Part shown: positions 25,835 to 37,362 of the stretch, one piece after another
Layout of the letters: each line of letters opens with the position of its first letter
How positions within the stretch are numbered: position 1 is the stretch's first letter
NCBI GenBank assembly: GCA_964016885.1
Contig: OZ024742.1
Coordinates: 3,299,775-3,363,774 of the forward strand
From: Eledone cirrhosa
Taxonomy: Eukaryota > Mollusca > Cephalopoda > Octopoda > Eledonidae
Direction of reading: 5' to 3'
DNA length: 64,000 nt
Notes under the pieces: model-generated
Told to the model about the DNA's origin: nothing
What the model saw: only the letters and a program-made list of their open reading frames with translations
Databases searched by the model: none
Program-made: the position numbers and the translations under genes

Positions 25835-25841
<7 letters not shown>

Positions 25842-26132
25842 AAAAAGAGATGAAATCGAAAATGCAACCGAAGTCTTATTTTTTTTTTAAATATATATAT
25901 TTATTTGGTTCCTTTACCGGTTTCGCAGTTCTTCTGCTTTTCAAAAGGTGAGTTGAGATGGAGGGTCTGTGGTTTTTCTCACATGTGAGAAAAACCACAG
26001 ACCCTCCATCTCAACTCACCTTTTGAAAAGCAGAAGAACTGCGAAACCGGTAAAGGAACCAAATAAATATATATATTTAAAAAAAAAATAAGACTTCGGT
26101 TGCATTTTCGATTTCATCTCTTTTTCTTTATA
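25835..26132. repeat. Perfect 298-bp palindrome with no spacer
   Basis: Arms of 149 bp are exact complements around ACA|TGT at 25983/25984, including identical 10-bp T and A runs. Each arm contains GAAAAGCAGAAGAACTGCGA then AACCGGTAAAGG, a degenerate relative of the CUGANGA-hairpin-GAAA core (hairpin GCAG/CUGC then GAAA). Similar text at 55510-55560 belongs to a minus-strand YLDD-family 3' region, so this looks like two element 3' ends fused head to head. Confidence 0.92.
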
Positions 26133-26187
26133 CTTCCACTCGTGTAGGACACCTCGGTTATTTTTCATTTTGTAAAAAAAACCTCAC

Positions 26188-26290
<103 letters not shown>

Positions 26291-26341
26291 CTTGCAAACC
26301 GCCAGAGATTCGATTTTACTGATTTCCAATTATATATATAT

Positions 26342-28246
26342 ATATATCGTTTCGACTTCCGCCACCGTTCCAAACGGTACAATATCTCACGGGGCGAACT
26401 CCTCGCTCTCCGCTCCCTCCGTAGCCGAGATGACATCGTCATCAAACCGGCGGACAAGGGAGGCGCCGTAGTGGTGTGGCGCGCGGACCTCTACACGGCC
26501 GAAGCCCTCAGACAGCTCTGTAACCCCCTCTTTTAACGCCCTCTACCCTCCGATCCCACCCCCCTCTACCAACAACAAGTCTCCTCCAGCATCAAAGACC
26601 TTATCGCCTCCCGCCCCCCCACCGCTTCCCACCTCATCGTCCGCACCCTCCGCACCCCCACCATCTACTTCCTCCCCAAACACCACAAACCCGACAACAC
26701 CGGCCGCCCCATCGTCTCCGCTTGCAACTGCCCCACCGAACTCATCTCCGCCTTTCTCGACTCCATCCTCGCCCCCCTTGTCACCACCCTCCCCTCCCAC
26801 ATCTCCGACATCAACCACGCCCTGCGCCTTTTCGACTCCTTCACCTACCCACCCGGCCCACAGCCCTTCCTCTTCACCCTAGACATCAAGTCCCTCTATA
26901 CCGTCATCCCCCACGCCGACGGCCTACGCGCCCTCAAACACTACCTCGACCTTCGCCCCTCCCCCATTCCCTCCACCCCCACCCTCCTTCGCCTCGCCGA
27001 GCTGGTCCTCACCCTGAATTGTTTCTCCTTCTCGGGTGAGTTTTACCAACAGGTCACGGGGGTAGCCATGGGTACAAGAATGGGCCCGAACTATGCCAAC
27101 CTTTTTGTTGGCCATGTTGAGGCCCAAATCTTTGCCCAGTACACCGGCCCTACGCCCGAACTGTATGGTCGTTACATTGACGACTGTATCGGATCCACGA
27201 CCCTCACCCGAGAACAGCTCGACTCCTTTCTCTCCTTCTTCTGCTCCTTCTACCCCTCCCTCCACTTCACCACCTCTATCTCCACCACCCACGTCCACTT
27301 CTTAGACATCTCCGTCGCCTTCGACCCCTCCCACCACTCCCTCGTCACCTCCGCCTTCTTCAAACCCACCGACTCCCACTCTTACCTCGACTTCACCTCT
27401 TCCCGCCCACACTGAACACTCCATTCCCTACTCCCAACTTCTCAGGATCCGCCGCCTCTGTAGCCGAGATGCTGACTTTGAGTCCCAGGCCCTTTCCCTA
27501 GTCAGCCATTTCATCCGCAGAGGTTACCCCCCCCCCCCCCCTCTCTCGTCCACACCGCTCTCACCCGCGCCCGTGCTGTCCCCCGCTCCACCACCCTCAC
27601 CCCACGCCACTGCACACCCACCCACCATCTCCCCTTCCCCACCACCTACCACCCCTCCACCTTACCTCTCCACCGCACCATCCGCCGCCTCTTCCGACGC
27701 CTCCAGTCCGACCTCTCCACCTCCCACATCTTCCCAACCCCACCACTCCCCACCTTCAAACGCGCACGCAATCTCCGCACCCTCCTCGTGCACAGCTCCC
27801 TACCCCCCAACCCACGCTCTGTTCCCCCCGGTTCCTTTCCCTGTTCTAGGCCCCGCTGCAACACCTGTCCCCACATCACCAACACCACCCCCTTCCAGGG
27901 TCCCAACGGCCACTCTCTCTCTGTCCGGCATGCCTTCCGCTGCACCTCCTCCAACCTAGTCTACGGACTTCGCTGCACGGAGTGCAACGCGACTTATGTC
28001 GGACAGACGGGACGTCGCCTTGTGGACCGATTCACTGAGCACCTCCGGGATATTCGTCTCGGGGGTAGTTCCCCCATCGCCCGCCACTTTGGTGGCTCTG
28101 GACATTCCGCACGCCATCTCACAGTCTGTGACCTACTCCAGTGCCACGGAACACCCGCCAATCGCCTTAGGGTCGAACAACGAACTATCTTCATCTTACA
28201 GACCCACACTCCCTCCGGCCTGAACTCCCCACCCTTATTCCTTTAG
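26342..28246 (+). pseudogene. PLE reverse transcriptase + GIY-YIG, GC-rich family
   Basis: Polyprotein of a PLE, which reverse-transcribes its RNA at nicks made by its own endonuclease. In frame from 26342: [16 protein letters not shown] (RT N-terminal motif), TIYFLPKHHKP, GRPIVSACNCPTE, FLFTLDIKSLYTVIP (motif A), GVAMGTRMGPNYANLFV (motif B) and YGRYIDDCI (catalytic YIDD). Breaks: a TAA at 26534 where tyrosine would fit, and a +1 shift near 27410 (RT continues as IPYSQLLRIRRLC in another frame). After a poly-C run at 27525-27540 the frame returns. The cysteine linker is CSRPRCNTCP. GIY-YIG follows: LVYGLRCTECNATYVGQTGR, RLVDRFTEHLRD, and a C-terminal VEQRTIFILQTH. The 5' end is missing, so this copy is dead. 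Confidence 0.9.
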
Positions 28247-29600
28247 CGTTCGACCGCCCCCCTCCCCCCACACTTATCCCTCACTAACACCACTAACACA
28301 CCCCTCCTTTTCACCGCCCACCCCACAACTAACAATACTAACACCTCCACTCCACCCCTCATCTGACCACCCTTCCCCAACTAACATACTAACATCCCTC
28401 CCTTCTTCTCCTCCTCCCCCTCCTTATCACACGCACACACCCACCGGCACATATATACACGCGCTCACACTAAACACACACCCTACTACCACCACTAACC
28501 CTCAACCCTACACCTCTCACCCCCACACCTCCATCCCACCACCCCGCAACTAACCTCACTAACACCCCCTAACCCTAAGCACACGAACACACGCACCCAC
28601 TTACACCACCCACCCCACACGCAACTAACATCACTAACACCCCCCAACCCCACGCACACGTACCCACACACCCTCGTACACCACCAACTCTACACACCCT
28701 ACCACCACTTAATTCCACTCACACCTGCATTCAACCCCTCCCCACCTCCCGTATACTAACACCCACTAACACCCCTTCATCAAACTACACACACACCAGT
28801 ACACCACACTCCCTCCATTGAACCACACACACCCTTCTCTCCCCGCTCCACCCACACCCTCGCTCCACACTCACTCATCCCACTAACACCTCTACTAATA
28901 CACACACACACACCCTCCTCACTCCAACTTTCACACCTACCCATCCTCGCCCCTTTACCATTCCACCGACTGCTGCTATGCCTTCTGACCACCTCCCAGC
29001 ACAAACAGACACACAGCACTCCCACTGCTTGACCACTTCCTGTTGCGCGCGCACCCCACATCTCTCCTCTTCCGACCTTCGCTTCATGGAATACTCGCAC
29101 GTAGAAATTGACCACCACAGAATCCACTAAACACCTTTGGATTTTACCAACTTTTCAACCATCCTCTTACGTAATCACCTATATAACTCACCCACACACA
29201 CACACCCCCAAAAAATGTTTTTCTCCACACGCCACCTACACCCACAACACGCTTAAACCCCACACACACGTGCTTTCCACCACATATTTACACCCTCAGC
29301 CTCCTGTTTCCTCTCCCCCCACCCATCTATCCACACACGCACAGACACTCCGACCCACAAACCCCCCCACACACACCTCTTCCTGAACATGCAACCCCGT
29401 TCTTCCCCCAACCCTTACTTTCACATACACACACACACACATACACGTACACCTACACACACACACCACCTTCAGCCCTCCCGGCTCGAAAACCCCGTCT
29501 CCCTCTCCCCACTCCACCCGCCACCACCCCTACACAACCCACACCCTTCCACCACCTGTTTTACCCCCCTTTTAATTTCAGTTTATTTTGATCATGCTTT
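28247..29600 (+). other. C-rich, G-poor 3' UTR of the GC-rich PLE
   Basis: The plus strand has very few G residues and repeats CACTAACACC-like words and CACACACC runs. Open frames on both strands here are compositional. The same region, complemented, is at 52660-53830. Confidence 0.8.
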
Positions 29601-29752
29601 TATATTTAAATTTATTTCATTCCTTGTATTTTGATCAAGCTTTATTTTTATTTTTATTTTTATTTTTTTCATTCGCACCGTTTCCTTTCGCTATATGTCT
29701 CTCCACCACTCCCCTACGCACCCTTTGAACTCTGTTCCCACACACTTCTCAC

Positions 29753-29776
29753 CTGAGGAAGGGCTTATGCCCGAAA
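29753..29776 (+). ncRNA. Hammerhead-like core at PLE 3' end
   Basis: CUGAGGA, A, hairpin GGGC-UUAU-GCCC, then GAAA followed by CGUCGUC. CUGANGA and GAAA flanking a stem II hairpin is the hammerhead ribozyme core, and a GUC triplet lies just downstream. Stem III would be minimal. Hammerhead motifs in PLE termini are established; cleavage by this copy is inferred. Confidence 0.55.
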
Positions 29777-29870
29777 CGTCGTCACCCACCAAGACCCTAC
29801 TCTCCAGAGCGTGAAATTAATAAACATTCGTTGTACTGCCTCTCTGTTTTGTCCCAGTTCAAATTTTTCC

Positions 29871-29873
<3 letters not shown>

Positions 29874-29925
<52 letters not shown>

Positions 29926-29967
29926 AGATAAATTATATATTTATTTATTTATGAATATATATATATA
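29874..29967. repeat. (TA)n microsatellite
   Basis: TA tract with ATTTATTTATTTATGAATA, abutting the PLE 3' end. Confidence 0.9.
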
Positions 29968-30150
29968 TATATTAAGATAAATTAACGGAGCCATAGATTC
30001 TCGTTATTCCCTGTAAATTATGTGCTCAAAGGAAAAGGAATCCTGACCTCTTTAAAATACAATGTGTAGAAAGGGTAACACACTAGAGAAAGAGAGAGAG
30101 AGCGTGTGCCATCAATAAAACAGGGAAACTACCAGTGTATTGAATCTATA
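29968..30150 (+). mobile_element. Inverse copy of the repeat at 25200-25507
   Basis: Complement of the 25200-25507 unit, from AAGATAAATTAACGGAGCC to CCAGTGTATTGAATC, with a much shorter (GA)n. Confidence 0.75.
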
Positions 30151-30225
30151 ACTATATATATATATATATATTCTTGGGGAGGGTCCCCAAGTATAACAAT
30201 ATTTGTTTCGCAAAACTAATTCATC

Positions 30226-30343
<118 letters not shown>

Positions 30344-30503
30344 ATACTTTGGGAGGGTCATGTTGCCAATAAGAAACACACGCACCAGTTGCTTTCACTT
30401 CAATTTATTATAATAAATTTATAAATTTAGAAATTTATAAATTTACGGTTGGTTGGTTGGTTGGTTCCACAACCAGATGGTTGTTTATATATTGTCAAAG
30501 TTC

Positions 30504-30532
30504 TTTCGTCACGCATTCTGTGACCTCTTCAG
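30504..30532 (-). ncRNA. Hammerhead-like core, left terminus
   Basis: Minus strand: CUGAAGA, G, hairpin GUCAC/GUGAC, GAAA, then GAACUUUGAC. The inverse copy is at 36242-36270. UGAC downstream could pair with GUCA upstream as a short stem I. Confidence 0.55.
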
Positions 30533-30797
30533 TGACTGGGGATTCTTTTCTTTGTTTTTGTGCCTCTCCTTTGTTCTGTCCTATGCCATTTTGTTTCTGT
30601 GTGTGTGTTGTGTTCTCAGTCTGCGCATGCGCCACATCCGGGTGTCTGTGTGTGTTTATATTCGTTTATTTATTTGTTTATTTACATGTTACAGGTTGGT
30701 TGTTTGTTCTATGTCCGTGTGTGTTTTCATTTTGTTCTTAATTGTAAGTTGTGATGTTGCTGTTCCACTCGTGTTTTCTATTTAATTTTGGTTGTAA

Positions 30798-32000
30798 TTA
30801 TTTTATGTTTATTGCCTCTGTGATTTGTCTAAACATTGCGTCTTTTCTGTGTGTAGATTCTATTTTTATTTCTATGTTCTCTAATTTACTCTTATGTTCT
30901 ATTTTAGCATGTTGGTAGAGTACAGATGAGTCTTTACTATCTTGAAGGTCGCGCCAGTGTTCATTTATCCGTTCCCCTACACTACGAGCTGTCTCGCCTA
31001 TGTACACTATGTTTTTGTCTCTACATTGTCCTTCAGTACATCTTATGTTATATACTACATTTCTAGTTTTACAGTTAATATGGGGGCTTAATTTATAGGT
31101 TATACATTTCTTATCTATACAGGGGGGTCTTTGAAAAGGGTATGTCTTGCTAATAAGTGTTTTTACGGAGGTACCTGGTCTTTATACTATCTTAATATTG
31201 AGTTTATGTTTATCTAGGGCCCTTCTAAATTTGTAAGCTAATTCACCTCTAAGGGTTGTATCGATGAACATTACACTCTGGTATTTATTGCTATCATACC
31301 ATAAATTTATTCTATTAGCCTTATTCCTAGTTCTTTCTATTCTATTCCAAAATTTGCTCCTATACAAGGGGCAGGTCCCATTTGTGTCATTATTTACCAT
31401 TTTTTTCCCATTTGGTTCTGGCTCCTCTATACACTCTGATTTTATCTCTCTGATTGTAACCAGAGAACTGCATACGGTGGATGAAGTGTTGTATGTGTCT
31501 CTCTAGTTCTTCGGGGTTGCACATGCGGGACACGTTTCTCATCACCCGTACCAAATCCGCAATCAGTATGTTGATTTTGGTATGGTCCGAAACAGCTGAG
31601 TTTCGATGGATCAGATATTTGGAAGTCATGGGTTTGGCATAATGGGAATGGAGGATTTGTTTTTTGTTATTAATGGTATCTAACCAGAGCTCTGTGTCTA
31701 GTACAGGTAATCGATGGTTGGGGTGTTTACTTTGGTAGTCTATAGTAACTCTCATACTCTGGTGGATGGAGTTAGCTATTTGCTGGATGCTTTCCATTGT
31801 GTTTTTCTCTAGTTCCTGACTGTTCTCTAGTGGGTGTGTTTTAACTACGATGTTTATATCATCAACGTAGCGGGAGTACATTATCAGGGTTAAGGGGTCT
31901 TCTAATTGTTCTTTAAGTTTAAGTTTAAGTCTACTGTCTCACCATACCATGAATAGGTTAGCTATGTCGCCTGCAATGCTAACATCAATGGCTTCTCCTT
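30798..32000 (-). pseudogene. PLE RT (YVDD) + GIY-YIG, partial
   Basis: Read on minus: RT palm from EAIDVSIAGDIANLF and SRYVDDINIVV (catalytic YVDD intact) through STMESIQQIANS-like text (31881-31390); the thumb continues as YQSVMFIDTTLRGEL (31400-31182). The linker has CIDKKCITYK, and GIY-YIG reads NVVYNIRCTEGQCRDKN then VYIGETARSVGERINEHW. The RT fingers are missing because the frame is cut at about 32000, where the inverse-oriented YLDD element starts. Overlapping frames near 31390 and a stop near 31180 indicate inactivating changes. Close relative of 58425-59470. Confidence 0.85.
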
Positions 32001-32045
32001 CCTCTTTAATGAAAAAACATATGCCCAAGAGGAAGGAGCAGTCAT
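31985..32045. repeat. Head-to-head junction with inverted microhomology
   Basis: ATGGCTTCTCCTTCCTC on one side mirrors GAGGAAGGAGCAGTCAT on the other. Minus reads EEGEAIDVSIAG; plus reads FNEKTYAQEEGAVIG. Both resemble the same RT motif B region (compare FNEKIYTQNEGAAFGVSIAG at 58580). Confidence 0.6.
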
Positions 32046-32049
32046 TGGC

Positions 32050-32744
32050 AACAGAGAAGAACTGAAATCCCTTCAACGCTGGGAAAAAAGTGCCGCTTGG
32101 TTCCTACACTATGAATCGACTTTTCAAACGGATTACACCTCCAATAACCCGTTCATAAAAATAGGAAAACCCCCAAGCCACTAACAAACGAAGAAGGAAG
32201 CACCACACCGAAGATGAACTTCCAAACCTCGCTACCATAAGAAGGAACAGTAACCCTAGAAATCATCTCCCCCAGAATGACATTTACAGCTTTACCCCTT
32301 CAAGGAGACACCATACCAAATCACTCAACTACTACGCGGATGCCTCATCGTCAAACATAGGGAAAAGATACCACCACCATGATAGATGTAACAACTTCCC
32401 CGCTTCAAGGGGACAGCAAGGTAATTTCCATTTTCTCAACTCTCGCTTCCACAATACACAACAAACCCACACCACACGATACAACCAACAACGTAGGCCA
32501 CCTATAACACCACCAACATAGCACATATAAACACACACCCATACTTGCAGTACAGGAACACCCCATTCAATCTACAACCACCAACCCGAACCACATTTTA
32601 CAACAACAAGGAATATAACAAACACAGGAGACCACTTAACATCAGCAGACAACCCCTCTACCCCAACCATTTTTTAGATACAGCACACAGATACAGGCAA
32701 ACAAAATAACACAAGACAGGGAGGAGAAACCGATAGTAACAAAA
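32050..32744 (+). other. 5' region of the YLDD PLE
   Basis: A-rich and C-rich plus strand with two CCTTCAAGGAGACA/GCTTCAAGGGGACAGC words about 110 bp apart. Interrupted frames only; no protein domain recognised. Confidence 0.45.
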
Positions 32745-34980
32745 AAATTATCAATCTTACTAGTGCAGAACCAACACCCAACCTTATCAACTTACTCTCC
32801 AAAGGTCTTAAATTTACACCGACCCCACTACGTCCTAACTACTATGAAATGAAGGAAGACATCACAGACTTCTGTAGAAAGTTACGACTCAGTGAACAAC
32901 TATTCGACCAGTACAATGAGGATGAATCATTAGCCAGAAATAGAAGCAATTACACCCCATCAAAAGGTAGAAATAAAATCCTGGATGAATTCTGTGAACA
33001 CATCACAAACTTCCCTTACCAACACTTGCACAGACAAAAACACAAGCCAAACCTCAACAAGAAAGACTGGGAAGAATTAAATAGATTAAAAACCGACAGA
33101 ACCATTACAATTAAAGAGGCTGATAAAGGGAGTACAGTAGTCCTAATGGAGACAGAATTCTATATCAACTTAGCGCTCTCCACTTTGGAAAACGAAACAT
33201 ACTACGAAAAGGCTGAACACTACAATCAACAGAAAATTATGAGAAACCTAAAAACTCTGATCAACCAATACAAAGTAGGACTCACTAACAAGGAATTCAG
33301 CTTCATCACAGACTTCACAAGTAAATCCAGCCTTTTCTACGGTATCCCTAATGTACATAAAAGCGAATTAATAAGTAAGGCATGCAAGGAAGCCACAGAC
33401 ATAGTCATCAATGTCCCCTCACCCAATGATCTCAAATTAAAACCTATAATAACAGGCCCCGCTTGCGAAACCCACCGCCTTAGCAACTTCATTGATACCC
33501 TTCTCAAGCCTTTTCTCAAACACATCAAAATCTATATAAGGGACGTCCTAGATATGCTCAAACACCTCACTAATATGCCACTTTCTGAACAAACCCTACT
33601 AGTGACGGTCGATGTAGTCAACCTATACTCCAACATCCCCACAACCTAGGAATAGAAGCTATCCAATTCTGGCTGGATAATTACCACAATGAACTTCCAC
33701 AACGCATCAAAAAAGAAATCGTGGTAGACGGACTCAAATTTATCTTGGAGAACAATTACTTCGTTTTCAATAACAAACCCTACAGGCAGAAATCTGGGAC
33801 CGCTATAGGAACGAAAACAGCCCCCCACTTATGCCAACCTAGTCATGGGATACCTGGAAATCACCCTCTACACTAAAGTCCTAAACAAATTTGGAAACAC
33901 TCTCCACTTACACATAGAAAGGAACTGGAAGCGATATCTAGATGACTGCTTCATCCTTTGGCACGAAAACATCGAGAAACTTAAAGAATTTCACACCCTT
34001 ATAAATGGGCTCAACACGAATATTAACTTCACGATGGAATACTGCCATCAACAACTCCCCTTCCTCGACATCCTCATTAAGATCCATAACAAAAAAATAG
34101 AAACAGACATATACTACAAGCCCACAGACTCCAAGCAATATCTTCCTTTCAACTCTTGCCACCCTAGACACGTTAAAATTAATATTCCCTACAACTTAGC
34201 CAAGAGAATCTGTACTATAGTCTCCAATAAAAACACCTGGTACTTACGGCTACAAGAACTAAAGGAAACACTCATAGGCAGGGACTACCCTGCATCACTA
34301 ATTGACAATGGAATCCAACGTGCCCTAAAACTCAGTACCCAGGACCTTAGACACTCTAAAGTAAATCAACCGAAACTAAAAGCTCTTCCATACATCTCCA
34401 CACACAACCTCTCAGCAATGAGGCCTTTGACACCATCCTCCAGAACATCCCTGTGTTGAAAAAGGACCATAGAATGAACCAAATCCTACGAACACACGAT
34501 ATCATAAAGAGCAAAAGACAATCTAAGTCAATGAAAAACATCCTAACACATGCCAAAGTACTGCCAACCACAACAACGAAACCCACAGTAAAAAAATGCG
34601 ATAGACCCAACTGTGGCATTTGCATCAACCTAATAGAGGGTTCGGAATTCTATTTCAAAGAAGGACAACGTTTTATAGTAAAACACAATTTCACATGTGC
34701 ATCGGAAAATCTAATATATGTATGAACTTGCTCAGGTTGTCGAGAACAATACATAGGTCAGACCAAAAACAGCCTCCGCCAACGCATGACTGTCCATAGA
34801 TCCCAAATTAAAATACGGGAATACAGGAAAATACCACTGAGTGAACACATTGATACCTGTGCCGCCCAAAATCATCCCAACTTCAGAATCTTTCCCCTCT
34901 ACAAATTTAAAGATAATACCACCCACACCCAGCGCATCAGCAAGGAATCTTACTTTATTAACAAATACGGACCCATCTAA
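32745..34980 (+). pseudogene. PLE RT (YLDD) + GIY-YIG, nearly full length
   Basis: The most complete PLE here. The N-terminal conserved block is INLLSKGLKFTPTP (before the ATG at 32849); then DFCRKLRLSEQ, TITIKEADKGSTVVLM (RT 1-2), FYGIPNVHK, LKPIITGPACETHRLSNFID, TLLVTVDVVNLYSNIP (motif A), SGTAIGTKTAP (motif B), RYLDDCFILW (catalytic YLDD), and LPFLDILIKIHNKKIETDIY. Then cysteine linker CDRPNCGICIN and GIY-YIG LIYV-stop-TCSGCREQYIGQTKNSLRQRM. Defects: a -1 shift near 33637 and +1 in a C-run near 33823 (together restoring the frame), a shift near 34407, and TGA at 34723 inside GIY-YIG. Few lesions suggest a relatively young copy. Confidence 0.9.
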
Positions 34981-35572
34981 ACACTTCTCCCTAAGACGAA
35001 CCCACAACATACACACGTCAACATACATACCTACATCAGCACACATCTCTACCCTCATATATACACAATGACATACGTAAACACACATGTTCTATGGTGC
35101 AACACAAATATACACAAATGTGCATACCTTTTGATGTCTATAGATATAAACGTGCCGACACACACACATGCATTGCACACTGATGGGCACATACATTTTT
35201 GTGCACAGGTATTCCAATACGGCAAGGCCTTACAATCTGGACACACTCCAGATACATATTTGTGCACAGGTATTCCAATACGGCAAGGCCTAAGGGATCC
35301 CCCTTTCAGTACGTACAATCTGGACACACACACACACACTCACACACACCTTGGTATTATGCCAATACTATATATCATTTCACACCTTTTATTATTAAGG
35401 TTTTTGATGTTCTATTGAGAGAATCGATTTTACTGAAAATATCGAATAATGTACACCATTTTACCAGGAAAAAAATACTGGTCCACCCACACACACACAC
35501 ACACACATTCTCACACACACACACACATATATACACACACACATACACACGCGTACATTAACATACAAAGAG

Positions 35573-35650
<78 letters not shown>

Positions 35651-35960
35651 ACACACTTCTCCGTATAAGACAAGAGCTGAAAAATATCTTTTAACATGTT
35701 AAAATATCCCCCACTCACTTACAGACACATTCCTACTGACCATCCCTCTACCACAAATTACTCTGCTACACACACACACACTTGTCTTAATAGGCATTTG
35801 AACTGTCAACAGGCTGCGGTCGCACACACATCCCTGCTGACCATTATCACAACAACGAACACTTTACTACTACTACTACACACACACACACATATTTGTT
35901 GTGAAAGAGTCATTTCTCAGTCAGCCGACACAAACCTACTTTTGGCGCAAAATCAGTTTT
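34981..35960 (+). mobile_element. 3' UTR of the YLDD PLE
   Basis: Contains a direct repeat of GCACAGGTATTCCAATACGG at 35203 and 35266-35290 (spacing about 72 bp), a (CA)n array at 35485-35655, and the 3' string 'atgacctctaccgaccaatc'. The complement, (TG)n included, is at 55500-56110, so the microsatellite travels with the element. Confidence 0.75.
35580..35655. repeat. (CA)n microsatellite inside PLE 3' UTR
   Basis: About 70 bp of uninterrupted CA. Confidence 0.95.
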
Positions 35961-36241
35961 TTACATTCACATGACCTCTACCGACCAATCAAAATTGTTC
36001 TGTCCTACGCCATTTTGTTTCTCAACATTTATTATAATAAATTGAAGTGAAAGCAACTGGTGCGTGTGTTTCTTATTGGCAACATGACCCTCCCAAAGTA
36101 TAACAATATCGGTTTCAACACACGTTTTCAGATAAAGAATCTTGCTAAACAAAATGGCGTAGGACAGAACAAAGGACAAAACAAAACAAAAAAAACAAAA
36201 CAAAGGAGAGACACAAAAACAAAGAAAAGAATCCCCAGTCA

Positions 36242-36270
36242 CTGAAGAGGTCACAGAATGTGTGACGAAA
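36242..36270 (+). ncRNA. Hammerhead-like core, right terminus
   Basis: CUGAAGA, G, hairpin GUCACA-GAAUG-UGUGAC, GAAA, GAACUU, UGAC. Upstream AGUCA can pair with downstream UGAC as stem I. This is the best-formed core in the window, although stem III is minimal. Confidence 0.58.
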
Positions 36271-36430
36271 GAACTTTGACAATATATAAACAACCATCTG
36301 GTTGTGGAACCAACCAACCAACCGGAAATTTATAAATTCCTAAATTTATAAATTTATTATAATAAATTGAAGTGAAAACAACTGGTGCATGTGTTTCTTA
36401 TTGGCAACATGACCCTCCCAAAGTATAACA

Positions 36431-36457
36431 ATATATATATATATATATATATATATC
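36431..36457. repeat. (TA)n at the right end of the composite
   Basis: Short TA tract abutting the terminal TATAACAA. Confidence 0.9.
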
Positions 36458-36469
36458 TTAAACGGCCGA

Positions 36470-36680
36470 CTTTCGTCAAATCGGACCGAGGGAACAATGT
36501 TTCCGTTGGTCTTTCCAATTGCTAATACTATCTATCGGTCGCAACTCCAGGTAGAAGGAGCAACGTGAAATAAAGTGTCTTGCTCAAGGACATAACGCAT
36601 CGCCTGGTCCAGGAATCGAACTCACAACCTTACGATTGCGAATCCAATTCTCTAACCACTCAGCCACACGCCTTCATATA
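36470..36680 (-). mobile_element. tRNA-derived SINE
   Basis: Antisense B-box GAATCGAACTCACAACC and A-box-like CTCTAACCACTCAGCCA, with body 'gtgaaataaagtgtcttgct'. Same family as 20977-21118 but diverged. Confidence 0.7.
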
Positions 36681-37182
36681 TATAGGAATGAAAGATTTTG
36701 TTATTCCACCCGAGCGGCAATATAAAGAAAAGAAGTTGATATGCACTAGAAAGTTTATCTACAGTAATTTTACTGTTTCACATTTTAATGAGTTTGGGAG
36801 ACTTGGAGCTATGCCTTAACTGTCTCGCCTCAGACTGCAGTTTGAACATTCTCTTTCTGTATCGAGAGAAAATGTCTCAAATTCCTACCTGTTTAAGAAG
36901 AAAATTGATTGGTTGAAGATAATCACATGATTAGTCTTAGAACGTCCTTAGTTCTCACATGCGCCCGTGCATGATATTATGTGACAAAAAATAATAACAT
37001 TTGCGTCAAAAGTTAAAGCTTTCATGGTTCAGTGAATTTCTCTAATGACCATCCAAAATATCCAAGGCTCTCTAAATTTAAACTGTCAGTTGGTAGAATG
37101 AACTAGAATTGAATGCATGTAGTCATGAATTTTTTTTAGTTCTCCACTACGTCCGTGCTTTAGTGTTTTGGGGCGAAATGAT
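36681..37182. other. Spacer
   Basis: No gene or repeat recognised. Confidence 0.45.
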
Positions 37183-37185
37183 AAC

Positions 37186-37362
37186 AATAATTGTTTCTAC
37201 TTTTGGACAAAGCCAGCAATTATCCAGTGCATTACTGGTACTTTATTTTATCGACCCCGTAAGGATGAAAGGCAAAGTTAACCTCGGCGGGATTTGAACT
37301 CATAATAGCGTCAGAATGCGTCAAAGCATGGCGTCCGACCATCTACCGATACTGCCAATCAA
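37186..37362 (-). mobile_element. Cephalopod-type SINE
   Basis: Antisense body 'gccagcaattatccagtgca', 'gaccccgtaaggatgaaagg' and B-box complement GGGATTTGAACTC. The segment around GTAAAGGGACG is missing compared with the next copy. Confidence 0.85.

Larger units (their letters stand above)
26342..29873 (+). mobile_element. GC-rich Penelope-like element (YIDD)
   Basis: A 5'-truncated PLE starts next to a TA tract (26333-26347) within reverse transcriptase motif 1-2. It carries RT, cysteine linker and GIY-YIG, then a 1.3-kb C-rich, G-poor 3' UTR (28250-29580), a T-rich segment, a hammerhead-like core at 29753-29776 and a 3' end TAATAAACATTCGTTGTACT leading into (TA)n. A shorter, inverse copy lies at 52352-54058. 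Codon use is strongly C-ending, quite unlike the AT-rich surroundings. Confidence 0.9.

Noticed and set aside
26543..26818. Glycine-rich minus frame opposite the RT gene, and similar frames at 26924-27298 and 27646-27954
   Set aside because: Shadows of the C-rich RT coding strand; no domain.
28780..29127. Minus frames in the C-rich UTR (and their mirror frames at 52793-53702)
   Set aside because: G/T-rich complement of a G-poor UTR; low complexity and not conserved between the two copies as protein.
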